The notes below the pieces were generated by a model. It saw nothing but the letters and a program-made list of their open reading frames with translations, had not been told where the DNA came from and did not search any database. A stretch of 64,000 nucleotides of DNA from assembly GCA_021770345.1 (NCBI GenBank), contig JAETRD010000008.1:1-64000 (forward strand), in the 5' to 3' direction. The stretch comes from Lachnospiraceae bacterium (GTDB lineage Bacteria; Bacillota; Clostridia; Lachnospirales; Lachnospiraceae). Below are positions 36,049-44,659 of the stretch, piece after piece (positions within the stretch are counted from its first letter, which is position 1; each line of letters opens with the position of its first letter). A program made the translations under genes and the position numbers.

Positions 36049-36666
36049 TTAATCAAACCGCGTCTTCCAGTTTTCGTCCAGGGAAGCGTCAAAGCACATC
36101 CGAATCTGCTCCGCAGTCGTTTTTTCTGCCGCGAGATTATCCGGCAGTTCTTCCCTCCCGAAATACTGAATACCCGTGGTCTCGATGTTCTCCGCAAAGG
36201 TTCCGGACACCTCCCTGCAAAGAACAAAGATCTTGACTACCCCGTAGGCATAATTGCAGACGTTATGCTTCCGCCAGTCCGAGACGGCGATCAGCCGCTC
36301 CGGCAGCACCTCCAGTCCGGTTTCCTCTTTTGCCTCTTTGATCACGTTGGAGGCCACAGACTGATCCACGTCACACCAGCCGCCCGGAAGCGACCATGTC
36401 CCGTTATTTTCGTGTACCAGCAGAATTTTTCCGTCCTTAAAAATCGCCGCCCTTGTGTCTACCTTCGGCGTCTGGTAACCCTCCTCATTGCAGAACAGAT
36501 TCCGTATCTTAGCTTCGGGGATCCCGGTTCTCTCCGAAACCATCTCCGCGGCGATCGCGCGCAGTTCCTCGTACCGCTCCTTATCATAGACATCTTTTGC
36601 GTAGGCAAGCCCTGCCTGCGCGATGCTCTGGATTCTGACTGCCCATGCAAGCACTTTATCATTCAT
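36049..36666 (-). CDS. Nudix hydrolase with N-terminal helical domain
   Basis: The 205-residue product has an N-terminal helical region (about 1-65) typical of a Nudix subfamily and a Nudix fold with box GGWCDVDQSVASNVIKEAKEETG. The REUXEE core is kept as KEAKEETG, while the first Glu position of the classical box is Gln, a variant common in this subfamily. Such enzymes hydrolyse nucleoside diphosphate-linked compounds, often ADP-ribose or sugar nucleotides. The start follows GGAGGAATCACAT. It is 23 bases downstream of hypA, so it may share its transcript, but a functional link is not obvious. Confidence 0.88.
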   Translation of the reverse strand: MNDKVLAWAVRIQSIAQAGLAYAKDVYDKERYEELRAIAAEMVSERTGIPEAKIRNLFCNEEGYQTPKVDTRAAIFKDGKILLVHENNGTWSLPGGWCDVDQSVASNVIKEAKEETGLEVLPERLIAVSDWRKHNVCNYAYGVVKIFVLCREVSGTFAENIETTGIQYFGREELPDNLAAEKTTAEQIRMCFDASLDENWKTRFD

Positions 36667-36689
36667 ATGTGATTCCTCCGGACGCTCTT

Positions 36690-37034
36690 TTATTTCGCCT
36701 CAATCTCTTTGATATTGCACTCCTGCCCGGCGACAAGATATGTGTTGCCGCCGTGACAGTACGGGCACTCCCTGCCGTAGCGCACGGTCGGATAGGTCTC
36801 CTTACAGTCCTCGCAGAAGGTGACTGCGGGCAGCATCTCCATGCGAAGCTCGGCGTTCTCGATTAACGGAAACTTTTTGCGGTAGTAAGCCCAGCAGTCT
36901 GTCAGGTATTCGGGGACGATCGTGCTGACCTCCCCCACCTCGAGCGTGACCGAACCGATTTCCGTCAGCTGATTTTCTTCGGCGAGCTCGTGAAGCGTTT
37001 TATTGATATGTACGATGATTCCTAATTCATGCAT
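36690..37034 (-). CDS. hypA: HypA nickel metallochaperone
   Basis: I start at the ATG giving MHELGI, because His2 is the nickel ligand of HypA; an upstream ATG adds four residues. The 114-residue protein has the zinc-ribbon cysteines FCEDC and CPYC in the middle. HypA delivers nickel with HypB to [NiFe]-hydrogenase or other nickel enzymes. It lies 46 bases after the flavoprotein gene, in one operon with hypB. No hydrogenase or other hyp gene is in the window. Confidence 0.92.
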   Translation of the reverse strand: MHELGIIVHINKTLHELAEENQLTEIGSVTLEVGEVSTIVPEYLTDCWAYYRKKFPLIENAELRMEMLPAVTFCEDCKETYPTVRYGRECPYCHGGNTYLVAGQECNIKEIEAK

Positions 37035-37080
37035 TTTTTCTCTCATTCTGCCGCCGCAGACGGCCTTTCAAACACGGATT

Positions 37081-39783
37081 TTATTTATCCCCGCGGTTGA
37101 GCTTAATCTTAATCGCACGCTTCGCGGCGTATGGCAGGATGCCCTTTAATTTGTCCTCCGCCCTGCGCATATTACTTGCCTCCGGCAGATCGCGGCTCAG
37201 ATGGATCGCGTCAAACTCGCAGCGCGTCGTACACAGGCCGCAGCCGATACATTTGTTCTCATCCACAACGGAAGCTCCGCAGCCAAGGCAGCGCTCTGCC
37301 TCTTTTTTCACCTGCTCCTCGGTAAACGTGGAGCGCAGGTCGCGGAAGGTCTCCTTTGCGATGCCCGCTTTGGTGCCCGGTATCTGGCGCTTTGCGTTGT
37401 CAAAGCTCTCAAGTTCCAGATTGTCCTTGTCAAGCTCGATAAACTTCCGCAGGTCGCGGGCCAGCGTCAGCGAATGTCCCTCATGCACAAAGCGGTGCAT
37501 TGACACGCAGCCCTCTTTTCCTGCTGCGATCGCATCGATGGCAAAGCGCGGACCGGTGTAGACATCGCCTCCCGCAAAGATATCCGGCTCGGCCGTCTGA
37601 TACGTCACCTCATCCGCGATCACGCTTCCGTTCGGGCGCGTCTCCACCGCGGTTCCTGCAAGCAAGTCTCCCCAAACGATGCTCTGCCCGATGGAGAGCA
37701 GCACATTCTCACACGCGACCGTCATGCATTCGTTCTCGTCATACTGCGGGTTGAAACGGCCGTCCGCATCCTTGACAGAGGTACACTTTTTAAACACGAT
37801 TCCCGTCACATGCCCGTTTTCCGTGAGGATTTTTTGTGGTCCCCAGCCGTTGTCCACGGTAATGCCCTCCTCTAACGCCTCGTCGATTTCTTCCTTCGCC
37901 GCCGGCATCTCGTCTCTCGACTCAAGGCAGCACATCGATACCTCGGATGCGCCGGCGCGGAGCGCCGTCCTCGCCACGTCGATCGCCACGTTTCCGCCGC
38001 CGACTACGACGGTCTTTCCGCTTATCTTTGTATTTGCCTCGTCTAAGTTTACGCTGCGCAGGAAATCCACGCCGGTTACGACACCTTTTGCGTCCTCGCC
38101 CGGAATCCCCGCCATGCGGCCGCCCTGCGCGCCGATCGCAAGATAAAACGCCTTATACCCCTGCGCGCGGAGCTGTTCGATTGTCACGTCGCGTCCGACC
38201 TCGGTGTTATAGCGGAATTCGACGCCCATCTCCACAAGCACGTCAATCTCCGCCCGGATCACGTTTTTCTCGAGCCGGAACGACGGAATCCCGTTCATCA
38301 ACATGCCGCCGGCTCTCTGCTCCTTCTCGAAAACCGTGACCGGGTAGCCCTTGGTCCGCAGATAGTACGCGGCCGACATACCGGCAGGTCCCGCGCCGAT
38401 CACGGCCATCTTCTGCTCAAACTGTTCGCCGACATGGTTCTCGCAGATCGGGATATAGCGGTTTTTCTCATGCAGCTCCTGCTCCGCGATAAATTTCTTG
38501 ATCTCGTCAATCGCAAGCGGTTCGTCGACGCGTCCTCTCGTACACGCATCCTCACAGCGCCTGTTGCAGATGGCTCCACAGACTGCCGGGAACGGGTTAT
38601 CCGCCTTAATCAGCTTTAAGGCATCCATGTAACGCCCCTCTGCCGCCATCTTGATATAGCCCTGTACCGGCAGATGCGCCGGGCAGGCAGTCTTACAGGG
38701 AGACGTTCCGGTCTCGTAGCAGTTAATCTTCGCACTGTTCCTGTAATCGGGATCCCACTTTTCCGGTCCCCACTTTACGTTGTCAGGCAGTTCCGCTTTC
38801 GGATACGAAATCTCACCGCCGCCTTTGGTGCACAGCTTCTGGCCGAGCTTTGCCGCGCCCACCGGGCAGACCTCGACACAGCGCCCGCAGGCCACGCATT
38901 TTTCTTTTTCGACATGCGCGCGGTACGCGGAGCGGGACATATTCGGCGTGTTGAACAGCTGAGAGGTTCGGAGCGCGTTGCAGACGCCCGGCGCGCAGTT
39001 ACAGATTGCAAAAATCTTATTCACGCCGTCGATGTTCGTGATCTGATGCACAAACCCGTTGCGCTCGGAGCGCTCGAGTATCTCCATGACCTCATCGTAA
39101 TCTATGTAACGCCCTTTGCCGGTGTCCACCAGATAATCGGCCATATCGCCGACGCCGATACACAGATCTCCCTCGATCTCCCCGGCTCCCTCGCCGCGGA
39201 CTCTCTGCTGACGGCGGCACGAGCAGGCGCCCACCGCGTATTTGTCCTTATACTTTTTCAGCCAGTGGGAAATGTGCTCCACGCTCGCGGACTGCTGCTG
39301 CGCCGGGATCGCTTTCTCCACCGGGATTACATGCATACCGATACCGGAACCGCCGAGCGGCACCATCGGCGTCACCTTCTCGAGCGGCAGACGCGACATG
39401 TTCTCGAAGAAATCCGCGACCCTCGGATGCTCCTCCACCTGCTTTGCATTCATCATGAAAAACTCCGCGCAGCCCGGCACAAACATCGGGAGCACATACT
39501 GCTTCACATGCTGTGGGTTCTCCCAGTTAAATTCCAGCATACCGATGACGGACATCTCCTCGCAGAGCCGTTCCACGCGCTCCTTTTCCCAACCGCTTTT
39601 TTTCACCAGCTGCTCCAGGGTCATCGGCTTGCGCACTTTCATAAAAAGGCACAGCTCCGCCATCTCGTCGGTCAGCACCTCCGCGAGTCCCCAGTACTCC
39701 GGGTCGTTCTCGGTGACCTTCACGCCGATGCGGTCGGTAATCATCTGTCCTAATTTGATAATCGGTTCTCTCACTTCTGACAT
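37081..39783 (-). CDS. 900-residue iron-sulfur flavoprotein, GltD/NfnB-like oxidoreductase
   Basis: The N-terminal third (1-330) has a winged-helix-like start, CSCRR and CNCAPGVC clusters and a ferredoxin motif CVACGRCVEVCPVG. The middle is a GltD/NfnB-type module: CKTACPAHLPVQGYI and CGAICNRRCEDAC for iron-sulfur clusters, GAGPAG for FAD and GGGNVAIDVA for NAD(P)H. The C-terminus adds CLGCG and CIGCGLCTTRC for two more clusters. It should move electrons between NAD(P)H and a low-potential carrier or partner. It sits between hypB (16 bases) and hypA (46 bases), an arrangement suggesting a role with a nickel enzyme. The start follows AGGAGAACTGTT. Confidence 0.85.
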   Translation of the reverse strand: MSEVREPIIKLGQMITDRIGVKVTENDPEYWGLAEVLTDEMAELCLFMKVRKPMTLEQLVKKSGWEKERVERLCEEMSVIGMLEFNWENPQHVKQYVLPMFVPGCAEFFMMNAKQVEEHPRVADFFENMSRLPLEKVTPMVPLGGSGIGMHVIPVEKAIPAQQQSASVEHISHWLKKYKDKYAVGACSCRRQQRVRGEGAGEIEGDLCIGVGDMADYLVDTGKGRYIDYDEVMEILERSERNGFVHQITNIDGVNKIFAICNCAPGVCNALRTSQLFNTPNMSRSAYRAHVEKEKCVACGRCVEVCPVGAAKLGQKLCTKGGGEISYPKAELPDNVKWGPEKWDPDYRNSAKINCYETGTSPCKTACPAHLPVQGYIKMAAEGRYMDALKLIKADNPFPAVCGAICNRRCEDACTRGRVDEPLAIDEIKKFIAEQELHEKNRYIPICENHVGEQFEQKMAVIGAGPAGMSAAYYLRTKGYPVTVFEKEQRAGGMLMNGIPSFRLEKNVIRAEIDVLVEMGVEFRYNTEVGRDVTIEQLRAQGYKAFYLAIGAQGGRMAGIPGEDAKGVVTGVDFLRSVNLDEANTKISGKTVVVGGGNVAIDVARTALRAGASEVSMCCLESRDEMPAAKEEIDEALEEGITVDNGWGPQKILTENGHVTGIVFKKCTSVKDADGRFNPQYDENECMTVACENVLLSIGQSIVWGDLLAGTAVETRPNGSVIADEVTYQTAEPDIFAGGDVYTGPRFAIDAIAAGKEGCVSMHRFVHEGHSLTLARDLRKFIELDKDNLELESFDNAKRQIPGTKAGIAKETFRDLRSTFTEEQVKKEAERCLGCGASVVDENKCIGCGLCTTRCEFDAIHLSRDLPEASNMRRAEDKLKGILPYAAKRAIKIKLNRGDK

Positions 39784-39799
39784 AACAGTTCTCCTCTTC

Positions 39800-40468
39800 T
39801 TACTCGTTCCAGTTCTTTACCTCGGTGCGAAGCCACTCGTACCACGCTTCCATCCCCTCGCCCGTGCGGGAGGAAATCGGAATAATCCGGATATCCGGGT
39901 TTAATTTTTTCACCCGCTCGCTGCACGCTTCGATGTCGAAATCAAAATACGGCAGCACGTCAATCTTATTAATCAAAAGCACATCGCAGACGGAAAACAT
40001 CAGCGGATACTTTAACGGCTTGTCGTCCCCCTCCGGCACGCTTAAAATCATCGCGTTTTTGACCGCTCCGGTATCAAACTCCGCCGGACAGACCAGATTC
40101 CCGACGTTCTCTAAGACCGCAAGCTCCACATCCTCTGTTCCGAGGCTGTCGATCCCCTGTCTGGTCATATCCGCATCCAGATGGCACATGCCCCCGGTGT
40201 GAATCTGAACCGTCTTTACGCCCGCTTTCGCGACGGTATCCGCGTCCACGTCGGAATCGATATCCGCCTCCATCACGCCGATGCGAATCTCCTCTTTCAG
40301 AGCTTCAATCGTGCGCACAAGCGTCGTCGTCTTGCCGGATCCCGGTGAAGACATCAGATTTAAAAGAAATGTTCCCCGTTCCTTCAGCTCCCTGCGGAGC
40401 GCATCCGCCTCTCTGTCATTGTCCTCGAGCACATTCTTTTTAATCTCGATAACTTTAAAATCGCTCAT
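39800..40468 (-). CDS. hypB: HypB nickel-insertion GTPase
   Basis: The 222-residue SIMIBI GTPase has the P-loop SSPGSGKTT at about 40-48, the switch segment EADIDSDVDADT, and the metal-binding GGMCHLDADM with Cys and His. LLINKIDVLPYFDFD holds the NKxD guanine motif. It lacks the His-rich N-terminal nickel store of some homologues. HypB releases nickel to the hydrogenase precursor with HypA. It is the first gene of the operon, behind promoter elements at 40576-40616. Confidence 0.93.
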   Translation of the reverse strand: MSDFKVIEIKKNVLEDNDREADALRRELKERGTFLLNLMSSPGSGKTTTLVRTIEALKEEIRIGVMEADIDSDVDADTVAKAGVKTVQIHTGGMCHLDADMTRQGIDSLGTEDVELAVLENVGNLVCPAEFDTGAVKNAMILSVPEGDDKPLKYPLMFSVCDVLLINKIDVLPYFDFDIEACSERVKKLNPDIRIIPISSRTGEGMEAWYEWLRTEVKNWNE

Positions 40469-40575
40469 AACTAAAATCCCTTTCCCTTATCCTCTGCGGT
40501 ACGCATCATACCTGACGGTACACAGTACCTGCGGCATGACATGTTTATGTCTGGTCATACCTCATGATTGTTTAA

Positions 40576-40616
40576 ATTTTAACATACCTTTCAACCGAAA
40601 GCAACCGCATATTATA
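40576..40616 (-). promoter_or_regulatory. promoter elements of the hypB operon
   Basis: On the minus strand TTGCTT (40599-40604) and TAAAAT (40576-40581) are 17 bases apart. Slightly upstream, an extended -10 TGGTATAAT covers 40611-40619. Either could drive hypB, whose start is about 110-145 bases downstream, leaving a leader with TCATACCT repeats. Confidence 0.5.
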
Positions 40617-40738
40617 CCATATTTGCGTCTTCCTTTTTGTGCATTGTTCTGTTTTTCGTCATATGGCATGTGGTATAACCAGTTCCATTTACGGCATCCC
40701 ATGGGGACGGGTGACGGAACGATTCCCGGACTCAAAAA

Positions 40739-40763
40739 GACCCGCGGAGCATCTCCGCGGGTC
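40739..40763 (-). terminator. intrinsic terminator after the CotF-like gene
   Basis: GACCCGCGGAG (40739-40749) and CTCCGCGGGTC (40753-40763) form a perfect 11-bp GC-rich stem with a 3-base loop. On the minus strand it is followed by TTTTTG. It ends the spore-coat pair's transcript. Confidence 0.85.
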
Positions 40764-40774
40764 CGGGTCTCTCT

Positions 40775-41053
40775 TTACATTCCGGCTGTCTTCACACTCT
40801 GGGAAAATTTCTGTTTGGCGCCCTCAACCTTACCTGCATCCGCATCCGGCGTCGGATAATAGCCTCTCTCGTGCATCATGTTAAACACATCCTCCTGAAT
40901 GCAGTGTTCCTGCTCTAAGCACTGGAGAATCGCATCCCTCACACTGTCATGGACACACTCGTTGGCAAAGGTGTTGTAATTGTTTGTCGCTGTCTTCTCC
41001 GCGGTCAGCGCATCCGCTAAAATCTCTTTGTCCGTATAAATCTGCTCTATCAT
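40775..41053 (-). CDS. CotF-like spore coat protein
   Basis: The 92-residue product is helical and matches the CotF family: LTAEKTATNNYNTFANECVHDSVRDAIL and a C-terminal MMHERGYYPT segment seen in many such proteins. CotF homologues are ferritin-like helical proteins of the spore coat. It lies 19 bases after the 61-residue protein and has GGGAGACT before the ATG. It supports a spore-forming host. Confidence 0.85.
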   Translation of the reverse strand: MIEQIYTDKEILADALTAEKTATNNYNTFANECVHDSVRDAILQCLEQEHCIQEDVFNMMHERGYYPTPDADAGKVEGAKQKFSQSVKTAGM

Positions 41054-41072
41054 AGTCTCCCGCGTCCTTTCC

Positions 41073-41258
41073 TCAGCTTAACTGCGCATACAGCGCATTG
41101 AAATGTCCCTGATGCTTATTCGAAATCTCCGTAAATTTGGCACTGATTTCCGTGTCCTCCGTGTGCTCGGCAAGCATCTGGAATTTCTTGATTAACAGTT
41201 CCTCCTCTGTCAGCAGATCATTTAACGCCGACAGCTCTTTTTCAGATATCTGACTCAT
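41073..41258 (-). CDS. 61-residue helical protein, probable spore-coat-associated
   Basis: I start at the ATG at 41258, preceded by GGAGGGAGAACC. The product (MSQISEKELSALNDLLTEEE at the start, HQGHFNALYAQLS at the end) forms helices like half of a four-helix bundle, as small coat proteins paired with CotF-like genes do. It is the first gene of a two-gene unit. Function is inferred only from the neighbour and shape. Confidence 0.65.
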   Translation of the reverse strand: MSQISEKELSALNDLLTEEELLIKKFQMLAEHTEDTEISAKFTEISNKHQGHFNALYAQLS

Positions 41259-41351
41259 GGTTCTCCCTCCATTCTGCATCTTTGCAACAGTCCGCCCGGC
41301 GGAACTGTCCTGTCTGATAACAATGGATAGTGTAAACCGTTTTGCCCTTTT

Positions 41352-42782
41352 TTATGCGCTGAAGGTTTCCGATAAAAATTGATAAAGCGTCGCCTGATAA
41401 AGCGGATGTTCCACGATATAGTCCACTCCCGCCGTGCGCATATCCGGCTCCATGCGCGCTCTCTCATGCGTCGCGCAGACAATCGCCATATTTCCGCGCA
41501 CGCTGCTGTTTTTGATCGCTTCCGTCAGTTCTTTTGCCCCTCTCATATTCCAGTTTAAAATACAGATGTCATAATAGCGTTTCGTGTCATAAGCCGCTCC
41601 GAGCAGACAGAGCGCTTCCGTCCGATTCGCCGCAATATCACAGAGCAGCCCGAGTCTCGAGACAATGGCCGCATAGTAACTGCTCGTCGTCTCATTGTCA
41701 TCGATCACCATAACCCGCATGCTCTTAAAACTCCTCGGCATACGCCGAAACGCCCTGTCAATCGTGACGGGCAGGCGCACTTCCGCGACGCACACTCCGC
41801 TCTCTTCCTGTCTCACCGAAAAAGTACCGTCCATCGCCTCCGCCAGCCTTCGGGTAAACGTGTACTCCACATCCGGCACAAGACGGCTCTCCACCGTAAG
41901 CACCACCTCCACATGGCCGCTGTCCGTCCGGTGTGTCCGACATCCGGTCTTAATCCTTCCTCCTTTTTCCGTACTGTAATAAGCGCCTTCCAAAAGGTTG
42001 CTCCAGATACGCCGAAGCTTTGCCACATCCCCGTAAAGCCTCTCGTCGCGCTCCTTACAGGGTTCCACGGAAAACTGAATTCCCTTGCCCCAGCAGACTG
42101 TCATATACTCCCTCGTGATATCTGCGGCAATTCCGTATAGCCGAAAGGAACATTTATCTGCAGCGAATGCTTCTCCCGTTTTTCCCAGCTCTTTCGCCAG
42201 CTGACTGCTCATCGACAATGCGCCGGCCGCCTGACTGCCGATTAAATCAAACATGTGTTTGTCCTTTTCGCTTTCCGAACCTCCTTGCGTGCACAGTGAA
42301 ACAATCTCTTCGAGCATCCCCTGCAGTTTCCGAACCTCTCTCGCCCGGTATGCGTTAAGCGATCTTCTCGACTGTTCCTCCGATTCTCTTCTCTGCTGCC
42401 ATCGTGCCTTCCATATTCCGTAGCGCTGCACAACATTGTTGATACGCCGTTTCATAATGGCCGGATTACAGGGGGAAAAGATAAAATCATCCACTCCGAG
42501 TTCAAGCATCCGCTCTTCCGCATCGCCTTTAGAAGCCGTCTTTACAATAATCGGAATATTGCGCATCGCAGGGTCCGATTTCATCTGACCGATTACATCC
42601 TCCCCCTGTCCGATGGGCATATGTAAATCTATGATTACCACATCCACCTGCTTTTCCCTCAGAATCCGTAACGCCTGTCCGCCGTTTTCCGCCTCTAAAA
42701 CTTCATATTCCTCCTCAAACATTGCCCGGATAGATGCCCGGTTTACCACTAAATCATCTGCTATCAGCATTGTCTGCCTCAT
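41352..42782 (-). CDS. REC - degenerate kinase - REC protein (probable pseudokinase)
   Basis: The 476-residue protein starts at 42782, six bases after AAGGAG. The N-terminal receiver keeps IADD and the phospho-acceptor Asp52 in VIIDLHMP, but its usual KP lysine is Ser (FSPCNP). The middle resembles a HATPase domain (RRIWSNLLEGAYYSTEKGG) in which the catalytic N-box Asn is Gly, and no His-box is present. The C-terminal receiver keeps VIDDNE but has Asn at the phospho-acceptor (CILNWNM) and His for the lysine (VEHPL). It probably acts as a signalling scaffold rather than a kinase. Its neighbour across the thioredoxin gene is a working hybrid kinase. Confidence 0.8.
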   Translation of the reverse strand: MRQTMLIADDLVVNRASIRAMFEEEYEVLEAENGGQALRILREKQVDVVIIDLHMPIGQGEDVIGQMKSDPAMRNIPIIVKTASKGDAEERMLELGVDDFIFSPCNPAIMKRRINNVVQRYGIWKARWQQRRESEEQSRRSLNAYRAREVRKLQGMLEEIVSLCTQGGSESEKDKHMFDLIGSQAAGALSMSSQLAKELGKTGEAFAADKCSFRLYGIAADITREYMTVCWGKGIQFSVEPCKERDERLYGDVAKLRRIWSNLLEGAYYSTEKGGRIKTGCRTHRTDSGHVEVVLTVESRLVPDVEYTFTRRLAEAMDGTFSVRQEESGVCVAEVRLPVTIDRAFRRMPRSFKSMRVMVIDDNETTSSYYAAIVSRLGLLCDIAANRTEALCLLGAAYDTKRYYDICILNWNMRGAKELTEAIKNSSVRGNMAIVCATHERARMEPDMRTAGVDYIVEHPLYQATLYQFLSETFSA

Positions 42783-42921
42783 TTCCATCTCCTTTTCATC
42801 GCCTCCTTTTCAACTCACCCAAGAGTATATCTTATCCGCGCATTTTATGACACTGGTTTCTGACAATTCCTTACATCTCTCGCCCATTCTCTTCTTTCTT
42901 CTACTTTTTTCGACAAAAAAA

Positions 42922-42952
42922 GACGGGTGAAAGCACTTTCGCTTCACCCGTC
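42922..42952 (-). terminator. intrinsic terminator after trxA
   Basis: GACGGGTGAA (42922-42931) pairs with TTCACCCGTC (42943-42952). On the minus strand the stem is followed by a run of seven T. It lies directly after the thioredoxin stop. Confidence 0.9.
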
Positions 42953-42960
42953 CTTCATAA

Positions 42961-43272
42961 CTATCCGTGAATCAGTTTTAAAATCTGCTCCTTCGGTATC
43001 ACCCCGATCGACTTTTCCGCCATCTCACCGTTTTTGAATACCATGAGCGTCGGAATCGTCATCACACTGTAGCGCTCCGCTAACGCAGGCTGTTCATCGA
43101 CGTTGATCTTGCAGATTTTCGCATCCTTTACCTCATCTGCCAATTCTTCTATCACGGGTAAAAGCATCTGGCAGGGACCGCACCACGGTGCCCAAAAATC
43201 TACCAGCACCGGTTCCCCGGCCTGTAATACCTCCTGCTCAAAATTTTCCGTCGTCACATGCAATGCCGCCAT
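42961..43272 (-). CDS. trxA: thioredoxin
   Basis: The 103-residue product has the classical active site FWAPWCGPC with Cys31 and Cys34, and the cis-proline segment TIPTLMVFKNGE. It reduces protein disulfides in the cytoplasm. Of two ATGs, the one at 43272 lies eight bases after AAGGAG; the other is only two bases away from it. It stands as a single gene with its own terminator between two signalling genes. Confidence 0.93.
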   Translation of the reverse strand: MAALHVTTENFEQEVLQAGEPVLVDFWAPWCGPCQMLLPVIEELADEVKDAKICKINVDEQPALAERYSVMTIPTLMVFKNGEMAEKSIGVIPKEQILKLIHG

Positions 43273-43366
43273 ATTCATCTCTCCTTTATCTTAGATTCTG
43301 TACTTTATAGTCTCAGTATACCCATTTTTAAAAATAAATCCGTGACCTCGTCACAAAACAGCCCTC

Positions 43367-44581
43367 TTATCTGCCGAGCATATCGCCGAGCACCTCATAC
43401 ATCTGCAGAATATCCACCGGTTTGCTCAGGTGGGCGTTCATTCCGGCCATAAATGACTTGCGCACATCCTGCTCAAAAGCGTTTGCCGTCATCGCCACGA
43501 TCGGAACCTTCCCGCTGTCCGTACGGCCGGATTCCCGGATTTTCTCCGCTGCCGTAAGGCCGTCCATCACCGGCATACGGATGTCCATCAAAATCACGTC
43601 ATAGTAACCCGGCTCATGTGCGAGAAACATCGCGACTCCCTCTTCCCCGTTGACCGCCACATCGACCGCAAAATTCCTGTGTGACAAAATATTTCTGGTA
43701 ATCTCAACATTGATCTCATTGTCCTCCACAAGAAGCGCCCGACGACCGGAAAAATCATAGTCCGGCATCCCGGACGTATCCCGCCTGCACGCCTCTGCCC
43801 TTTCGCCCGCCACCTTTCCGACGGAAACCGTGACCGCAAATACCGAGCCTTTGCCCTTTTCACTGGATACCTCGATCTGACCATCCATGAAATCAATGAT
43901 ATTGCGGGCAACCGCAAGACCGAGCCCGGTTCCCCCGCTCAGTGTCGTGTTGCCGCAGTCCTCCTGCTCAAACGGCTCGAACATATCCGGCAGAAAGCTC
44001 TGCGCAATCCCGATTCCGTTATCCGTCACCGAAAAGCGGATGACCGCCGCCTCCGGCGTCTCCCCGACCAGCTCGGCGCAAAAGACAACCGCGCCCTCCG
44101 GCATCGTAAACTTGACGGCATTATCGAGAATGTTGTACAGCGCCTTGCCGAGCTTTTCCCTGTCAAAGCAATATTCCCGGGCAAATGCGCCGTTTTTTTC
44201 CGATACAAAGGAAATCTGCTTTTTGGCCGCGCGCTCTGCCGCCATGCGCCGCAGTCCCTCCAGAAACGCCTCAAAATCGGTGTTCTCCTGGTTTAGTGCG
44301 ATATTGCCGCTCTCAATGTTGGAGAGGTTTAAAATATCATCCATAAAAGACAGCAGAAAATGCGCCGACATGGTTATTTTTTCCATGTTCTCGAGCACCT
44401 GCTTTCGGTCGTCCACATACTCCTTCGTCAGATACGAAAGTCCGACAATCGAATTCAGCGGCGTGCGGACTTCATGGCTCATCCGCTCCAAAAATATGTT
44501 TTTCTCCCGATTGGCATGCCGCGCATCCATCAGCGCCCGGTACAGCTGTTCCTGCTTTCCCTCATTCGTATCCTGACCCAT
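43367..44581 (-). CDS. hybrid histidine kinase without sensor domain (HisKA-HATPase-REC)
   Basis: The 404-residue product starts almost directly with the His-box FLERMSHEVRTPLN (His36), then the N-box NILDNAVKF, G-boxes DNGIGI and GGTGLGLAV, and a C-terminal receiver with VEDNEIN and phospho-acceptor in DVILMDIRMP; KP is intact (LSKPVD). It lacks any sensor, membrane or PAS domain, so input must come from a partner. The degenerate REC protein nearby is a candidate. The start follows GGGAGTGATGATAA. Confidence 0.9.
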   Translation of the reverse strand: MGQDTNEGKQEQLYRALMDARHANREKNIFLERMSHEVRTPLNSIVGLSYLTKEYVDDRKQVLENMEKITMSAHFLLSFMDDILNLSNIESGNIALNQENTDFEAFLEGLRRMAAERAAKKQISFVSEKNGAFAREYCFDREKLGKALYNILDNAVKFTMPEGAVVFCAELVGETPEAAVIRFSVTDNGIGIAQSFLPDMFEPFEQEDCGNTTLSGGTGLGLAVARNIIDFMDGQIEVSSEKGKGSVFAVTVSVGKVAGERAEACRRDTSGMPDYDFSGRRALLVEDNEINVEITRNILSHRNFAVDVAVNGEEGVAMFLAHEPGYYDVILMDIRMPVMDGLTAAEKIRESGRTDSGKVPIVAMTANAFEQDVRKSFMAGMNAHLSKPVDILQMYEVLGDMLGR

Positions 44582-44659
44582 TTATCATCACTCCCATATC
44601 ATTATAACAATATTTCGGCTGTTTTAAAATAAAATTCCGCACTGTTTCGACATTTTCCG

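Larger units (their letters stand above)
40469..40774. other. 306-bp gene-free stretch: hypB promoter region and CotF terminator
   Basis: No gene is supported here. It holds the promoter elements for hypB, a direct repeat TCATACCT at 40506-40513 and 40555-40562, and the terminator at 40739-40763. The stretch at about 40620-40735 shows nothing recognisable. Confidence 0.6.

Noticed and set aside
40506-40562. NikR-type nickel operator upstream of hypB
   Set aside because: The TCATACCT copies are direct repeats; the NikR site needs GTATGA and TCATAC facing each other at a fixed spacing, which is absent.
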